Positions 1-7,872 of a stretch of 23,673 nucleotides of DNA are shown here, in pieces; the stretch's first letter is position 1; the number at the start of each line of letters is the position of its first letter. The notes beneath the pieces are model-generated. The model did not search any database and was not told the origin of the DNA. It saw nothing but the letters and a program-made list of their open reading frames with translations. The stretch comes from Betaproteobacteria bacterium (lineage in GTDB: Bacteria > Pseudomonadota > Gammaproteobacteria > Burkholderiales > Burkholderiaceae), in the NCBI GenBank assembly GCA_009921765.1, contig RFXC01000041.1:1-23673 (forward strand), written 5' to 3'. The translations under genes were made by a program, and so were the position numbers.

Positions 1-2
1 CC

Positions 3-584
3 TTGAATCAGGGGCGCATGCTCATCGCCCTGACCCCGAAATCCGAGCGCACCGAGCCATTGGCCCAGACCTTAGACACGCTGACCCGGGTGGCGGCAGG
101 GCAACCTGGCATGCGTGCGCATGCGCAAGCGGTGCAAGACCTCACGCTCGATGATCGGGTGGCCCGCACCCCCTATGCTTACATGCTCAGCGGCCCTGAC
201 ATCGATGTGCTCGGACACTGGGCTGACCGATTACTGCAACGGTGCGCCGAAGACCCTCGTCTGGCTGATCTGTCGGGTGACCACCAACAGCGCGGCTTGC
301 AAGCGTTTGTTCGCATCGATCGCGAGGCAGCCGCGCGTTTGGGGGTCAGCGTGGCTGCCATCGACCAAGCGCTCTACAGCGCGTATGGCCAGCGGCTGGT
401 CTCGACCATCTTCACCCAAAGCAACCAGTACCGTGTGGTGCTCGAAGCGGACCCGCGGCGGCGTGGCGGCCCTGAGGACCTGTTGCGACTCAAGGTGCCC
501 AGCCTCAGTGGTAACCTGATCAGTTTGGATTCGGTGGCCCGCGTGACGCGCGCAGCGTCGTCGGCCGCGAGCCTTCGCCGGTAG
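3..584 (+). CDS. RND multidrug efflux permease, internal fragment (MdtB/MdtC-like), truncated at both ends
   Basis: This is a central piece of a proton-driven inner-membrane RND drug efflux pump, from the periplasmic porter and docking region. The reading frame is already open at base 3 with no credible start, so the gene begins to the left of the window. The family is recognised from the run around residues 103-150: an IDREAAARLGVS block, then a [21 protein letters not shown] block, both typical of MdtB/MdtC-type pumps. Homology stops near residue 180, where a [10 protein letters not shown] segment corresponds to the usual 'vPLs.va.v' stretch. The last roughly 12 codons, up to the stop at 582-584, are antisense ccmF sequence and do not belong to the family. 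A complete pump has over 1000 residues and 12 membrane helices; none of the helices lies here. The fragment cannot be functional as it stands, unless the break is an assembly artefact. Confidence 0.85.
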   Translation: MNQGRMLIALTPKSERTEPLAQTLDTLTRVAAGQPGMRAHAQAVQDLTLDDRVARTPYAYMLSGPDIDVLGHWADRLLQRCAEDPRLADLSGDHQQRGLQAFVRIDREAAARLGVSVAAIDQALYSAYGQRLVSTIFTQSNQYRVVLEADPRRRGGPEDLLRLKVPSLSGNLISLDSVARVTRAASSAASLRR

Positions 585-2530
585 CGCCGATCGGCGATCG
601 CCACGAATCCGCCAAGCGCCATCAATACGCAGCCGAGCCAGATCCAGTTGACGAAAGGCTTCACATGAACCCGGATTGCCCAGTCATTGCCGCTCAAGGG
701 TTCGCCCATCGAGATGTAAATGTCCCGCCAGAGGCTGCGGTCGATGGCCGCTTCGGTCATAGGCATGCGTTGCGCGCGATAGACACGCTTTTCGGGCAGC
801 ATGACCGCTCGCGCGGGTGCCGACGCTGCGTCGGAGGCGCGCCTGAGCTCGAAGCGTCCGCGCATGGCGTCGTAATTCGGGCCGGTGACGGTTCGCAGAT
901 CCTTGAAATCGACCCGCCAGCCGCCCACCTCGACCGACTGGCCAGGCGCGAGTTTCAGCTCCCGCTCGCTTTCGCTGCTCTTGACCAGTGTGACGCCAAT
1001 CACGAACACCGCCACGCCCAGATGGGCGAGCTGCATGCCCCACACCGATGCAGGATGCAGCCGCGCGCGTGACAGCCGGAGCTTGCCGTTCGAATCACGC
1101 AGCATCTCGAGCGCTGCGATCGACACCCCGGCTGCGATCCACAGTCCGAAGGCAAGACCACTTGCTGCAATCGGGCGAAAGCCCGCGTCGGTGGTGAGCG
1201 GTTGCAGCAGTGCCGCAGCGATGGCAACTGCGAGTGCCCAACGCAGGCGCCGGGCGATGTCAGGCAGCGGCGCCTGCTTCCAGCGTGCAAGCGGTCCGAT
1301 CACCATCAGAAACATGGCGGGAGCCATGAGCGGATAGAACACGGCTTCGAAATAGGGGGGGCCGACCGAGATCTTTCCCATGCCCAGCGTATCGAGTGCG
1401 AGCGGGTAGAGCGTGCCGAGGAGCACCGCAGCCATGGCCACCATCAGGACCACGTTGTTGGCCAGCAGCATCGACTCGCGCGAAACGAGCGCAAAGCCAC
1501 TGCCTGAACCGAGTGCGGGGGCGCGCCAGGCATAGAGCAGAAGCGACCCACCGATCACGAGGGCAAGGAACACCAGGATGAAGACGCCCCGGGTGGGGTC
1601 GGTGGCAAACGCATGGACCGATGTGAGCACGCCCGAACGGACCAGGAAGGTGCCGAGCAGGCTGAGGCTGAAACCGAGAATGGCAAGCAGGACGGTCCAG
1701 CTGCGGAAGGCGCCCCGCTTCTCGGTGACTGCGAGTGAATGGATCAGTGCGGTGGCGACTAGCCACGGCATGAACGAAGCGTTTTCAACGGGATCCCAGA
1801 ACCACCAGCCTCCCCAGCCGAGTTCGTAGTAGGCCCAGAACGAACCCAGCGCGATACCCAGCGTGAGGAAGGCCCAGGCGACCGTGGTCCAGGGCCGCGC
1901 CCAGCGCGCCCAGGCCGCATCGAAACGCCCGCCGATCAGGCCCGCGACCGCGAATGCGAAGGCCACCGAGAGCCCCACGTAGCCCATGTAAAGGAGGGGC
2001 GGATGAAACACCATGCCCGGATCCTGAAGAAGCGGGTTCAGGTCACGGCCGTCTGCAGGCGGCGGGATCATCCGTTCGAAGGGATTGGAGGTGAACAGCA
2101 AAAAGAGGAGAAAGCCGGTGGTGATTGCGCCCAGCACCGACAGGATCCTGACCCGCAGCACCGCGGGCAACGATGCAGAAAATGCTGCGACCGCCGCCGT
2201 CCAGCCTGCAAGCATCAGCACCCAGAGCAGCATGGAACCTTCGTGAGAGCCCCAGGTGGCGGCGACCCGATAGGCGACCGGAAGCGAGAGGTTCGAATGC
2301 GTGGCCACCAGCGATACCGTGAAGTCGTTGCCGAGAAAGAGCATGCCCAGGCAGATGAAGGCAAGCAGCACCAGTGCGAACAGCACGGCCGCGATCGGCC
2401 GGGCTGTGTCGGTGAAGGCGCGCGCGGTGGGACCGGCCGGCAGGAAGCTGCCCGCCATGGGCAGGATGGCCAGCACCAACGACAGCGCGAGCGCGAGCGT
2501 GAGCGCGAAATGTCCGACTTCTGCAATCAT
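374..2530 (-). CDS. ccmF: Cytochrome c-type biogenesis protein CcmF (haem lyase subunit), with foreign C-terminal tail
   Basis: CcmF is the large membrane subunit of the System I haem lyase that attaches haem to apocytochrome c at the periplasmic face. The 718-residue frame shows the hallmark [11 protein letters not shown] (about 93-103), [10 protein letters not shown] (about 175-184) and the tryptophan-rich WWD signature [19 protein letters not shown] (about 239-257). There are many hydrophobic helices and a periplasmic domain at about 515-620, followed by the last helix and a DRRYRRR end near residue 652. E. coli CcmF is about 647 residues. Residues beyond about 660 are antisense RND sequence, so the native stop has been lost at the junction and the last 50-60 residues are spurious. 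The ATG overlaps the ccmE stop as ATGA (2527-2530), indicating coupled translation. ccmG and ccmH, which normally follow, are missing. Confidence 0.95.
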   Translation of the reverse strand: MIAEVGHFALTLALALSLVLAILPMAGSFLPAGPTARAFTDTARPIAAVLFALVLLAFICLGMLFLGNDFTVSLVATHSNLSLPVAYRVAATWGSHEGSMLLWVLMLAGWTAAVAAFSASLPAVLRVRILSVLGAITTGFLLFLLFTSNPFERMIPPPADGRDLNPLLQDPGMVFHPPLLYMGYVGLSVAFAFAVAGLIGGRFDAAWARWARPWTTVAWAFLTLGIALGSFWAYYELGWGGWWFWDPVENASFMPWLVATALIHSLAVTEKRGAFRSWTVLLAILGFSLSLLGTFLVRSGVLTSVHAFATDPTRGVFILVFLALVIGGSLLLYAWRAPALGSGSGFALVSRESMLLANNVVLMVAMAAVLLGTLYPLALDTLGMGKISVGPPYFEAVFYPLMAPAMFLMVIGPLARWKQAPLPDIARRLRWALAVAIAAALLQPLTTDAGFRPIAASGLAFGLWIAAGVSIAALEMLRDSNGKLRLSRARLHPASVWGMQLAHLGVAVFVIGVTLVKSSESERELKLAPGQSVEVGGWRVDFKDLRTVTGPNYDAMRGRFELRRASDAASAPARAVMLPEKRVYRAQRMPMTEAAIDRSLWRDIYISMGEPLSGNDWAIRVHVKPFVNWIWLGCVLMALGGFVAIADRRYRRRLAADDAARVTRATESKLIRLPLRLGTLSRNRSSGPPRRRGSASSTTRYWLLWVKMVETSRWPYAL
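540..550. other. Head-on junction between the RND gene and ccmF at a near-palindrome
   Basis: The 11 bases CGCGTGACGCG read CGCGTCACGCG on the other strand, a palindrome with one central mismatch. Up to here the + strand encodes an RND pump; beyond it the - strand encodes the end of CcmF. Because of the symmetry both genes translate to the same ARVTR peptide at this point. This is the expected footprint of a template switch, an inversion or an assembly join at a short inverted repeat. The exact breakpoint cannot be set more finely than about 535-560. Confidence 0.7.
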
Positions 2531-2991
2531 GGTTTGGCTGGCTTCTGCTTGAACTGTTCAGGTGCACCCACCGGATGGCCAGCCCGCTTCAGCGCTTCCG
2601 CGGCTTCGGGTGGCATGTAGTTTTCATCGTGCTTGGCCAGCACCTCGCGCGCGAGGAAACTGCCGTCGGACTGGATGAGTCCCTGGGCGACCACCCCTCG
2701 TCCCTCCTTGAACAGATCGGGAAGAATCCCGGTGTAGCTCACGTTGATGGTCTGGACGTTGTCGGTCACGGTGAAGCGCACCGTGGTGCCGTCGCGCTGG
2801 ACGCTGCCTTCGCCTACCAGTCCGCCGATCCGGAACACCCGACCGCTGGGCGCCTTCCCCTGCGCCACTTCACTGGGCGTGAAGAAAAACACCAGGTTGC
2901 TGCGAAAAGCATTGAGCACCAGCGCGGTGGCGACCGACAGCGCGAGCAGCCCGACAAGAATCCAGGCCAGGCGGCGATGACGCGGCTTCAT
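2527..2991 (-). CDS. ccmE: Cytochrome c maturation haem chaperone CcmE
   Basis: CcmE carries haem covalently in the periplasm from CcmC to the CcmF/CcmH lyase. The 154-residue protein has a short basic N-terminus, one membrane anchor (about 8-27), then an OB-fold periplasmic domain. The haem-binding motif is intact: [10 protein letters not shown] places the covalent haem histidine at H121 and the conserved tyrosine at Y125. The C-terminal tail is flexible and proline/lysine-rich, as is usual. The ATG at 2991 overlaps the ccmD stop (ATGA, 2988-2991) and its own stop overlaps the ccmF start, so it sits in a fully coupled operon. Length and motif agree with the family. Confidence 0.96.
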   Translation of the reverse strand: MKPRHRRLAWILVGLLALSVATALVLNAFRSNLVFFFTPSEVAQGKAPSGRVFRIGGLVGEGSVQRDGTTVRFTVTDNVQTINVSYTGILPDLFKEGRGVVAQGLIQSDGSFLAREVLAKHDENYMPPEAAEALKRAGHPVGAPEQFKQKPAKP

Positions 2992-3149
2992 GGCTGTCTG
3001 GCGTCGGCGCGCATGGCGCGCACCCGTTCGGAGGCGCTTCGCCGAGCGCGGCGCAGAACCATGATTTCAACGACCAGCGCGAGCGCCAGCATGCCGTAGG
3101 AACTCCAGATGAAGAAGCCGTGTCCGCCCATGGCCAGCCACTCGCTCAT
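2988..3149 (-). CDS. ccmD: Haem exporter small subunit CcmD
   Basis: CcmD is the small single-helix protein of the CcmABCD complex and is needed for release of holo-CcmE. This 53-residue frame begins [20 protein letters not shown], the characteristic CcmD start ([12 protein letters not shown]), followed by one helix ([12 protein letters not shown]) and a basic cytoplasmic tail ([20 protein letters not shown]). The ATG at 3149 overlaps the ccmC stop as ATGA (3146-3149), and the stop overlaps the ccmE start. A longer frame is open upstream, but it lies within ccmC in another phase, so the short start is the right one. CcmD is easily missed by automatic gene calling because of its size. Confidence 0.93.
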   Translation of the reverse strand: MSEWLAMGGHGFFIWSSYGMLALALVVEIMVLRRARRSASERVRAMRADARQP

Positions 3150-3928
3150 GGCTGGCGCTCCGCGTGTGCGGTGCCCGGTTGCCCCGGTATGGACGGATCG
3201 ACAATCTTGCCGACCCAGTCGCTCAGCGCCTCGCGCTCGATGATGATGGTGCGCACGCGGTGAAAGGCTGTGGCAATTGCGTAGGCCCAGGCAGAGAAGG
3301 TCATGAGCAGCATGGCGGTGAGCATGGTCTGCGCCATTTTGGGCGCTGCGCCCATCGAGATGGTGGCGCCCTGATGGAGCGTGTTCCACCAGCGCACCGA
3401 AAAATAGATGATCGGGACATTGACCACGCCGACCAGGGCGAGCAGCGCGCAGGCGCGGTCTGCGCGGCGCGGATCGTCAATGCCGGAGCGCAGCGCGATC
3501 AGGCCCAGATAAAGGAACAGCAGCACCAGGGTCGAAGTGAGTCTGGCGTCCCAGACCCAGTAGGTGCCCCAGGTGGGCCGTCCCCAGAAGGCGCCGGTCC
3601 AGAGCGCGATGAACGCAAACAGGGCACCGGTCGGGGCGAGCGCCTGCGCCATCATGGAAGGCAGCCGGGCGTTGAGCGCCAGCGAAAACACCGACCAGAA
3701 CGCGATCACGACGTAAATGAGCATGGCCATCCAGGCCGCCGGCACATGGATGAAGATGATGCGGTAGGACTCGCCCTGCTGCGCGTCGGTGGGTGCAATG
3801 ACAAACCCCACGTACAGGCCCGCAACGGCGAGCAGGACCGCGACCCAGCCGAACAGGGCGGTCAGTTTGCCTGCCAGGGGATAGAACGAGGCGGGCGAGG
3901 CGAAGCGGAACCAGTTGATTGCTGCCAT
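3146..3928 (-). CDS. ccmC: Haem handling protein CcmC
   Basis: CcmC is a six-helix inner-membrane protein that presents haem to CcmE at the periplasmic surface. The WWD-type signature is present as WGTYWVWD (120-127), with the two expected haem-ligand histidines in FIHVPAAW (H61) and WWNTLHQGATI (H185). I place the start at the ATG at 3928 (MAAINWFRFASP), one base after the ccmB stop, giving 260 residues. The frame stays open another 26 codons upstream to 4006, but that stretch overlaps the ccmB end and reads like antisense-phase sequence (WPVWSVRRPWRWR). Residues 15-45 form the first helix. It lies between ccmB and ccmD in the standard order. Confidence 0.94.
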   Translation of the reverse strand: MAAINWFRFASPASFYPLAGKLTALFGWVAVLLAVAGLYVGFVIAPTDAQQGESYRIIFIHVPAAWMAMLIYVVIAFWSVFSLALNARLPSMMAQALAPTGALFAFIALWTGAFWGRPTWGTYWVWDARLTSTLVLLFLYLGLIALRSGIDDPRRADRACALLALVGVVNVPIIYFSVRWWNTLHQGATISMGAAPKMAQTMLTAMLLMTFSAWAYAIATAFHRVRTIIIEREALSDWVGKIVDPSIPGQPGTAHAERQP

Positions 3929-3929
3929 A

Positions 3930-4631
3930 TCATTCGAAAGCGATTTTAACCGCCAGCGCCAGGGTCGCCGGACCGACCATACTGGCCAGGATGGATCCTG
4001 CTGCAAGCAGCGACAGATGCGCTTCGGCGCCCAGCCCTGCGCTGGCTGCCTCGACCGACCCCGCGCCGAAGATCAGCACTGGCACCGCCAGCGGCAGTAC
4101 CAGAAGCCCCAGCAGGGTGGAGCCGCCCCGGGCCCCGAGGGTGAGGGCTGCTGAAATGGCGCCCAGCCAGGTGAGCAATGGCGTACCCAGCAAGAGGCTG
4201 GCTGCGAGGATGGCTATCCCTTCCGGGTCAAGATCGAACTGCAGGCCCGCCAGCCCGGAGAGCAGCACCAGCGGCGCGGCTGTGGTGAGCCAGTGCGCCA
4301 GCACCTTGCCGGTGAGCAAAGCCGGGAGCGGCGCCGGCGCGAGCAGCAACTGCTCAAGGGTGCCGTCGGCGTGATCGGCCGCAAAGAGCCTGGGCAGGCT
4401 GAGCAGTGTGGCAAGCAGCGCGCTCACCCAGGCGATGCCCGGTGCGATCGCTCGCAGGAGCGCTGGATCGGGTGCCATGGCGAGGGGAAACGTCGAGCCG
4501 ACCAGAAGAAAGAACACCAGTACCAGCGCGACCTCGCCGCGGTGGCGTAGCGCAAGCCGCAGGTCACGCGAGCAGGCCCAGACAAGCGCGGCGAAGGCGC
4601 TGGCCGGTTCGGTGATTGCCCGGTGAGGCAT
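3930..4631 (-). CDS. ccmB: Haem exporter permease CcmB
   Basis: CcmB is the membrane subunit of the CcmA2B1C1 complex, which uses ATP to release holo-CcmE. The 233 residues contain the cytoplasmic RDLRLALRHRGEV segment after a short N-terminus, then about six hydrophobic helices. The conserved FAADHADGTLEQLLLAP block lies after the second helix. The family is usually about 220 residues. The ATG at 4631 shares one base with the ccmA stop (TGATG), so translation is probably coupled. The protein is rich in Ala and Leu, in line with the high GC content. Confidence 0.93.
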   Translation of the reverse strand: MPHRAITEPASAFAALVWACSRDLRLALRHRGEVALVLVFFLLVGSTFPLAMAPDPALLRAIAPGIAWVSALLATLLSLPRLFAADHADGTLEQLLLAPAPLPALLTGKVLAHWLTTAAPLVLLSGLAGLQFDLDPEGIAILAASLLLGTPLLTWLGAISAALTLGARGGSTLLGLLVLPLAVPVLIFGAGSVEAASAGLGAEAHLSLLAAGSILASMVGPATLALAVKIAFE

Positions 4632-5344
4632 CAGTGCTGGCCGCTCGGGGCGGTGCCGCTGCGCGTGCCCAGATCCAGTTCGACCGCAACCTGATCGCAG
4701 GCGATGGGCAGATGGGTGGCGATCACGGCGCAGCCGCCGCGTGTAAGGTGTTCGGAGAGGAGTCGTCCGAACAGCGCCTGGCCGGCGCCATCGAGCGCGG
4801 TGGTGGGTTCATCGAGCAGCCAGAGGCTGCGCTTTGCGCCAGCCAGCCGCGCGAGCGACAGGCGGTGCCGCTGTCCGGCCGACAGGCGCGCGAACGACAG
4901 GCTGGTGCGCGACTGCAGACCGCACCGTTCGAGGAGTTCGTCGATTTCTGACAATCCGTCGCCCGGCTGCAGGCCACTGTCGAGTGCCCGCTGAAGCGCG
5001 AGGTTGTCTCGAGCACTGAAGGTGTCCTTCCAACCTGCGGAGTGGCCCTGGTAAAGCATGACCGAATGCCATTCGGCAGAACCCGGCTCGCGCAGTGCGC
5101 CGTTCCAGCGGATCTCACCCGCCGCTGGCCGGCCGAGCCCGGCCAGCGCCCGCAGCAGCGTGGACTTGCCAGCGCCGTTGGGGCCGGTGAGCCGAAGCCA
5201 GCGGCCTGGCGGCAGCTGAAAACTGAGCGAGTCAAACAGAAGACGGTAGCCCGCGACGCAGCGCAGGGCGTCGACCGCGAGGCCCGACTCGGCTGGCTCG
5301 GGCGAACCCCATTCCGACCGGGTGCCGGGGCTTGCCTGAGTCAC
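4631..5344 (-). CDS. ccmA: Haem exporter ATPase CcmA
   Basis: CcmA is the ABC ATPase of the CcmABCD holo-CcmE release complex. The 237 residues carry a Walker A GPNGAGKST (54-62), a Q-loop near LYQGHS (about 97-102), the CcmA-type signature LSAGQRHRLSLARL (154-167) and Walker B LWLLDEPTTALD (174-185), with the catalytic E179 and switch histidine in IATHLP. The start is a GTG at 5344 that overlaps the ccmI stop (GTGA, 5341-5344). The N-terminus is about 20 residues longer than in many CcmA proteins. An internal start is possible, but the overlap favours the GTG. Confidence 0.93.
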   Translation of the reverse strand: MTQASPGTRSEWGSPEPAESGLAVDALRCVAGYRLLFDSLSFQLPPGRWLRLTGPNGAGKSTLLRALAGLGRPAAGEIRWNGALREPGSAEWHSVMLYQGHSAGWKDTFSARDNLALQRALDSGLQPGDGLSEIDELLERCGLQSRTSLSFARLSAGQRHRLSLARLAGAKRSLWLLDEPTTALDGAGQALFGRLLSEHLTRGGCAVIATHLPIACDQVAVELDLGTRSGTAPSGQH

Positions 5345-6600
5345 GGCTGGATGACCTGATTGATGCGCAGGCTCAAGCCCTGCTCGCCGGGGCGGACGAT
5401 TTTCGATTCGCCAAAGAGGTCGCCGGGCTGTCGGATGGCGTTGCCGCTTGCGCTCAGACGAACCTCGATCACCACCTGATCGGCGCCCGAGAGACGCCGC
5501 GAGGGATCCATGGCGAGCGAGTCGTCGAGGCGGAAGTCAAGCGGCAGCGAGGGGTTGTCAATCCGCAGCACCGCAAACGGCACGCGTGGACCGGCGGGGC
5601 TGCGCGCCACGACGAACAGCGTCCGAGCCGCTTTGGCGCGTTCGGTCAGTGAAGGGTCGAGTTCCACCCGGCCCGATACGGCTTCAGCGCCGGTCGTTGC
5701 TGCCCGGCTGGGCGTGGCATCGGCGGGGGAGGGCGCGCCGTCGCCGGCTGCGATCCGGGCATCGATTCGCGCGAGCACGTCGCGCAGCGCGTCTCGCTGT
5801 TGCTGGTCGGGCGGCATGGAATCAAGGAGCCGCTTCAGATGGCCACGCGCAGCCGCCAGGTTGCCGGCCTGGAATTGCGCTGCACCCATCAGGGCGATCG
5901 CCTTCGGATCATCCGGATCAAGCCGAAGCGCCTGTTCAAGGAGTGCGAACGGCCGACCGTCGAAGCGCCCGTCACGGGTGATCGCGAGCGACTCTGCGAA
6001 TTCGGCGAGTAGCCGGGCGCTGGGCGGCACCCGGCGCAATGCTTCTTCGAAAGCCTGGTTGGCCTCGGCGGGTTGACCGCGAAACTTGCGTGCGCCCGCA
6101 AGCATCATCCAGGCCTCGCCGTCGTCCGGGTTCCCCCGCACGCGGCGCTCCAGGTCAGTGATCATCTGGTCGAGTTTGCGCTCGTCAATTTCGCCGTCGG
6201 CAACCGCGATTTCGTCGGTGGCGAGTTCAGGCGCACCGAGCGCGAGATACACCATGAGTGATGCGGCCGGCACCAGCAGGGCGATGGCGATCGCCGCGCC
6301 TCTGGCCGCGGCGGAGCCGGTGCTCTGCGGGGTGGGGGCCGTTGGTGCGGACTCCTCGGGCAGTTCGCGCGCCATTTGTGCGACCAGCTCATCAAGGGCC
6401 GTGCGGGCTTCATCGGCGCTCAAGCGGCCCGCCGCCCGCTCACGCTCGATTTCGCGTTGCCGGTCGCGGTAGACCGCCACCAGCGGATCCGCGTCGGCGC
6501 CGGCTGCCGATGAGCCCGACGCGCGACGCATGAGCAGCGGCCAGAGAACTGGCAGCAACGCCGCGATTGTGAGGCAACCTACGAGGGTCCAGAGCAGCAT
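5341..6600 (-). CDS. ccmI: Cytochrome c biogenesis protein CcmI (TPR apocytochrome chaperone)
   Basis: CcmI binds apocytochrome c and hands it to the CcmF/CcmH lyase. The 419-residue protein shows the family layout: a first helix at residues 1-24, a cytoplasmic helical segment with DPLVAVYRDRQREIERERAAGRLS, a second helix at about 100-122, then periplasmic TPR repeats (about 140-265; for example GNPDDGEAWMMLAGARKF and RLDPDDPKAIALMGAAQF). A C-terminal beta domain (about 300-419) resembles the extended periplasmic domain of proteobacterial CcmI. It is the first gene of this operon and overlaps ccmA by GTGA; more commonly ccmI is last. No convincing Shine-Dalgarno precedes the ATG at 6600 (the leader reads GCACCCCGCCCG). 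Confidence 0.92.
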   Translation of the reverse strand: MLLWTLVGCLTIAALLPVLWPLLMRRASGSSAAGADADPLVAVYRDRQREIERERAAGRLSADEARTALDELVAQMARELPEESAPTAPTPQSTGSAAARGAAIAIALLVPAASLMVYLALGAPELATDEIAVADGEIDERKLDQMITDLERRVRGNPDDGEAWMMLAGARKFRGQPAEANQAFEEALRRVPPSARLLAEFAESLAITRDGRFDGRPFALLEQALRLDPDDPKAIALMGAAQFQAGNLAAARGHLKRLLDSMPPDQQQRDALRDVLARIDARIAAGDGAPSPADATPSRAATTGAEAVSGRVELDPSLTERAKAARTLFVVARSPAGPRVPFAVLRIDNPSLPLDFRLDDSLAMDPSRRLSGADQVVIEVRLSASGNAIRQPGDLFGESKIVRPGEQGLSLRINQVIQP

Positions 6601-6662
6601 CGGGCGGGGTGCGCAGCGCGGTGGTCTGCAGGCAGTTGAGTCGCCCGGATTGTCTCACACGG
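6601..6662 (-). other. 62-base spacer between the exporter genes and the ccm operon
   Basis: This is the only non-overlapping gap between the membrane fusion protein gene and ccmI. It holds a GACAAT hexamer on the - strand that could be a weak -10 element, but no -35 match I would defend and no terminator-like hairpin with a T run. Readthrough from the exporter genes into ccm is therefore plausible. Confidence 0.4.
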
Positions 6663-7868
6663 TCATTGGGCGTCGGGCTTGCGCCGGAGCCGGATCGGTC
6701 CTCCGTCGACCAGTGCATCGGGTGGATGCAGGACCAGGTTTTCGCCTGCCGATACGCCGTCGCGTATCCAGGCTGCTCGCGCGTTGATCCCGCCAAGGGT
6801 CACGGTGCGCGCCCGCGCAACCGAACCCTCAATGACGAAGACCTGCCAGCGGCCGCGCTGGCGGACCAGCACGCCTGCCGGTACCACCAGCACGTCGGTG
6901 AGGCTCTCGACCACGATTGAAGCGTCCACACGCCAGCCATCGCCAGGCATGAGCTGCCCGGTTGGTGGCAGATCGATCAGCACCGGGACGCGTTGCTCAT
7001 CGATGCCAAGTGCCGATACGCGGGTGTTGGCCACCGGTTCGACGCGTCGAACGCGACCTTCGAGCGGCGGTTCGCCGCGAGCAAGCGACAGGCGCGCGAG
7101 TTGCCCGGGGCGGACCTCGGCCGCCTCGGCGCTCAGCACATCGACCACCACCTCGAGGTGGTTGATGTCACCAATCTCGGCCAGCGGCGCGCCAGCGGCC
7201 ACCGGCTGCTCGCTGTCATGCATCAGCCGCAGGAGCTGACCGGTGGTTGGCGAGGCAATCCGCCAGACTTCTTCCGGCGACCCGGGCCGAGTGCCGCCCG
7301 CGCGTTGCAGGGCGGCCGTGGCAGCAATCAGTTCGAAGCTGGCGACCGACTCGGCATGGTCGGCGGCGATCCTGGCCTGCTCGCGCTCTCGCAGCGTGAG
7401 CTCTGCGCTCTCGCGCGCCGCATCGGAAATGAAGCCACGTCCGGCGAGGCCGGCTGTACGCTGGGCATCGGATCGGGCGAGCGTTTCGGCGGTGCGGGCC
7501 CGTGCGGCTTCGGCATGCGCCCGGGCGAGCGCTGCCCGTGCGGCGTCTGCCCGGGCAGCGAGCGCAGCACCGGTGCGCCGGTCGATCAGCGTGGGGTCCT
7601 GGGGCAGGAGAGTGAAAAGCGGCTCGCCCGGCGTGACGCTGTCGCCGACCTTCACCAACGGACGGAGCAGGCGGCCACTGACCGGCGCGCTCAGCACATA
7701 CCGGTCCCGGACCCGCGTTCGCCCCTCGTCTTCAACCGTACGCTCGAAGCGGGCGCGGCTGGCCGGCACGGCATCCACTTCCAATGGCTGCGGACGCAGC
7801 GCCGCCCACAGCCCCCCGCCGAGCAGAGCGAGTGCGAGGATGCCGAGCCATACAGTGCGCTGGCGCAT
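6663..7868 (-). CDS. HlyD-family periplasmic adaptor (membrane fusion protein) of an ABC exporter
   Basis: This protein is an adaptor that would link the inner-membrane ABC permease encoded upstream to an outer-membrane channel. Its 401 residues begin with one membrane anchor (about 6-24). The first half of a lipoyl/barrel-sandwich domain follows (YVLSAPVSGRLLRPLVKVGDSV, about 58-78), then a long alanine/arginine-rich coiled coil (about 98-190), the second half of the sandwich (IASPTTGQLLRLMHDSEQPV, about 204-223), a beta-barrel domain and a membrane-proximal domain. The ATG at 7868 lies 4 bases after the permease stop, so the two are co-transcribed. No outer-membrane factor gene is visible in the window. 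The substrate cannot be inferred. Confidence 0.9.
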   Translation of the reverse strand: MRQRTVWLGILALALLGGGLWAALRPQPLEVDAVPASRARFERTVEDEGRTRVRDRYVLSAPVSGRLLRPLVKVGDSVTPGEPLFTLLPQDPTLIDRRTGAALAARADAARAALARAHAEAARARTAETLARSDAQRTAGLAGRGFISDAARESAELTLREREQARIAADHAESVASFELIAATAALQRAGGTRPGSPEEVWRIASPTTGQLLRLMHDSEQPVAAGAPLAEIGDINHLEVVVDVLSAEAAEVRPGQLARLSLARGEPPLEGRVRRVEPVANTRVSALGIDEQRVPVLIDLPPTGQLMPGDGWRVDASIVVESLTDVLVVPAGVLVRQRGRWQVFVIEGSVARARTVTLGGINARAAWIRDGVSAGENLVLHPPDALVDGGPIRLRRKPDAQ

Positions 7869-7872
7869 CGGC

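Noticed and set aside
3164..3949. 261-codon open frame on the + strand opposite ccmC
   Set aside because: It is antisense to ccmC, dominated by Gly, Arg, Gln and His, with no recognisable motif.
3929..4006. Upstream extension of ccmC to an earlier start
   Set aside because: The added 26 residues overlap ccmB and are unlike CcmC N-termini; the ATG at 3928, one base after the ccmB stop, fits operon spacing.
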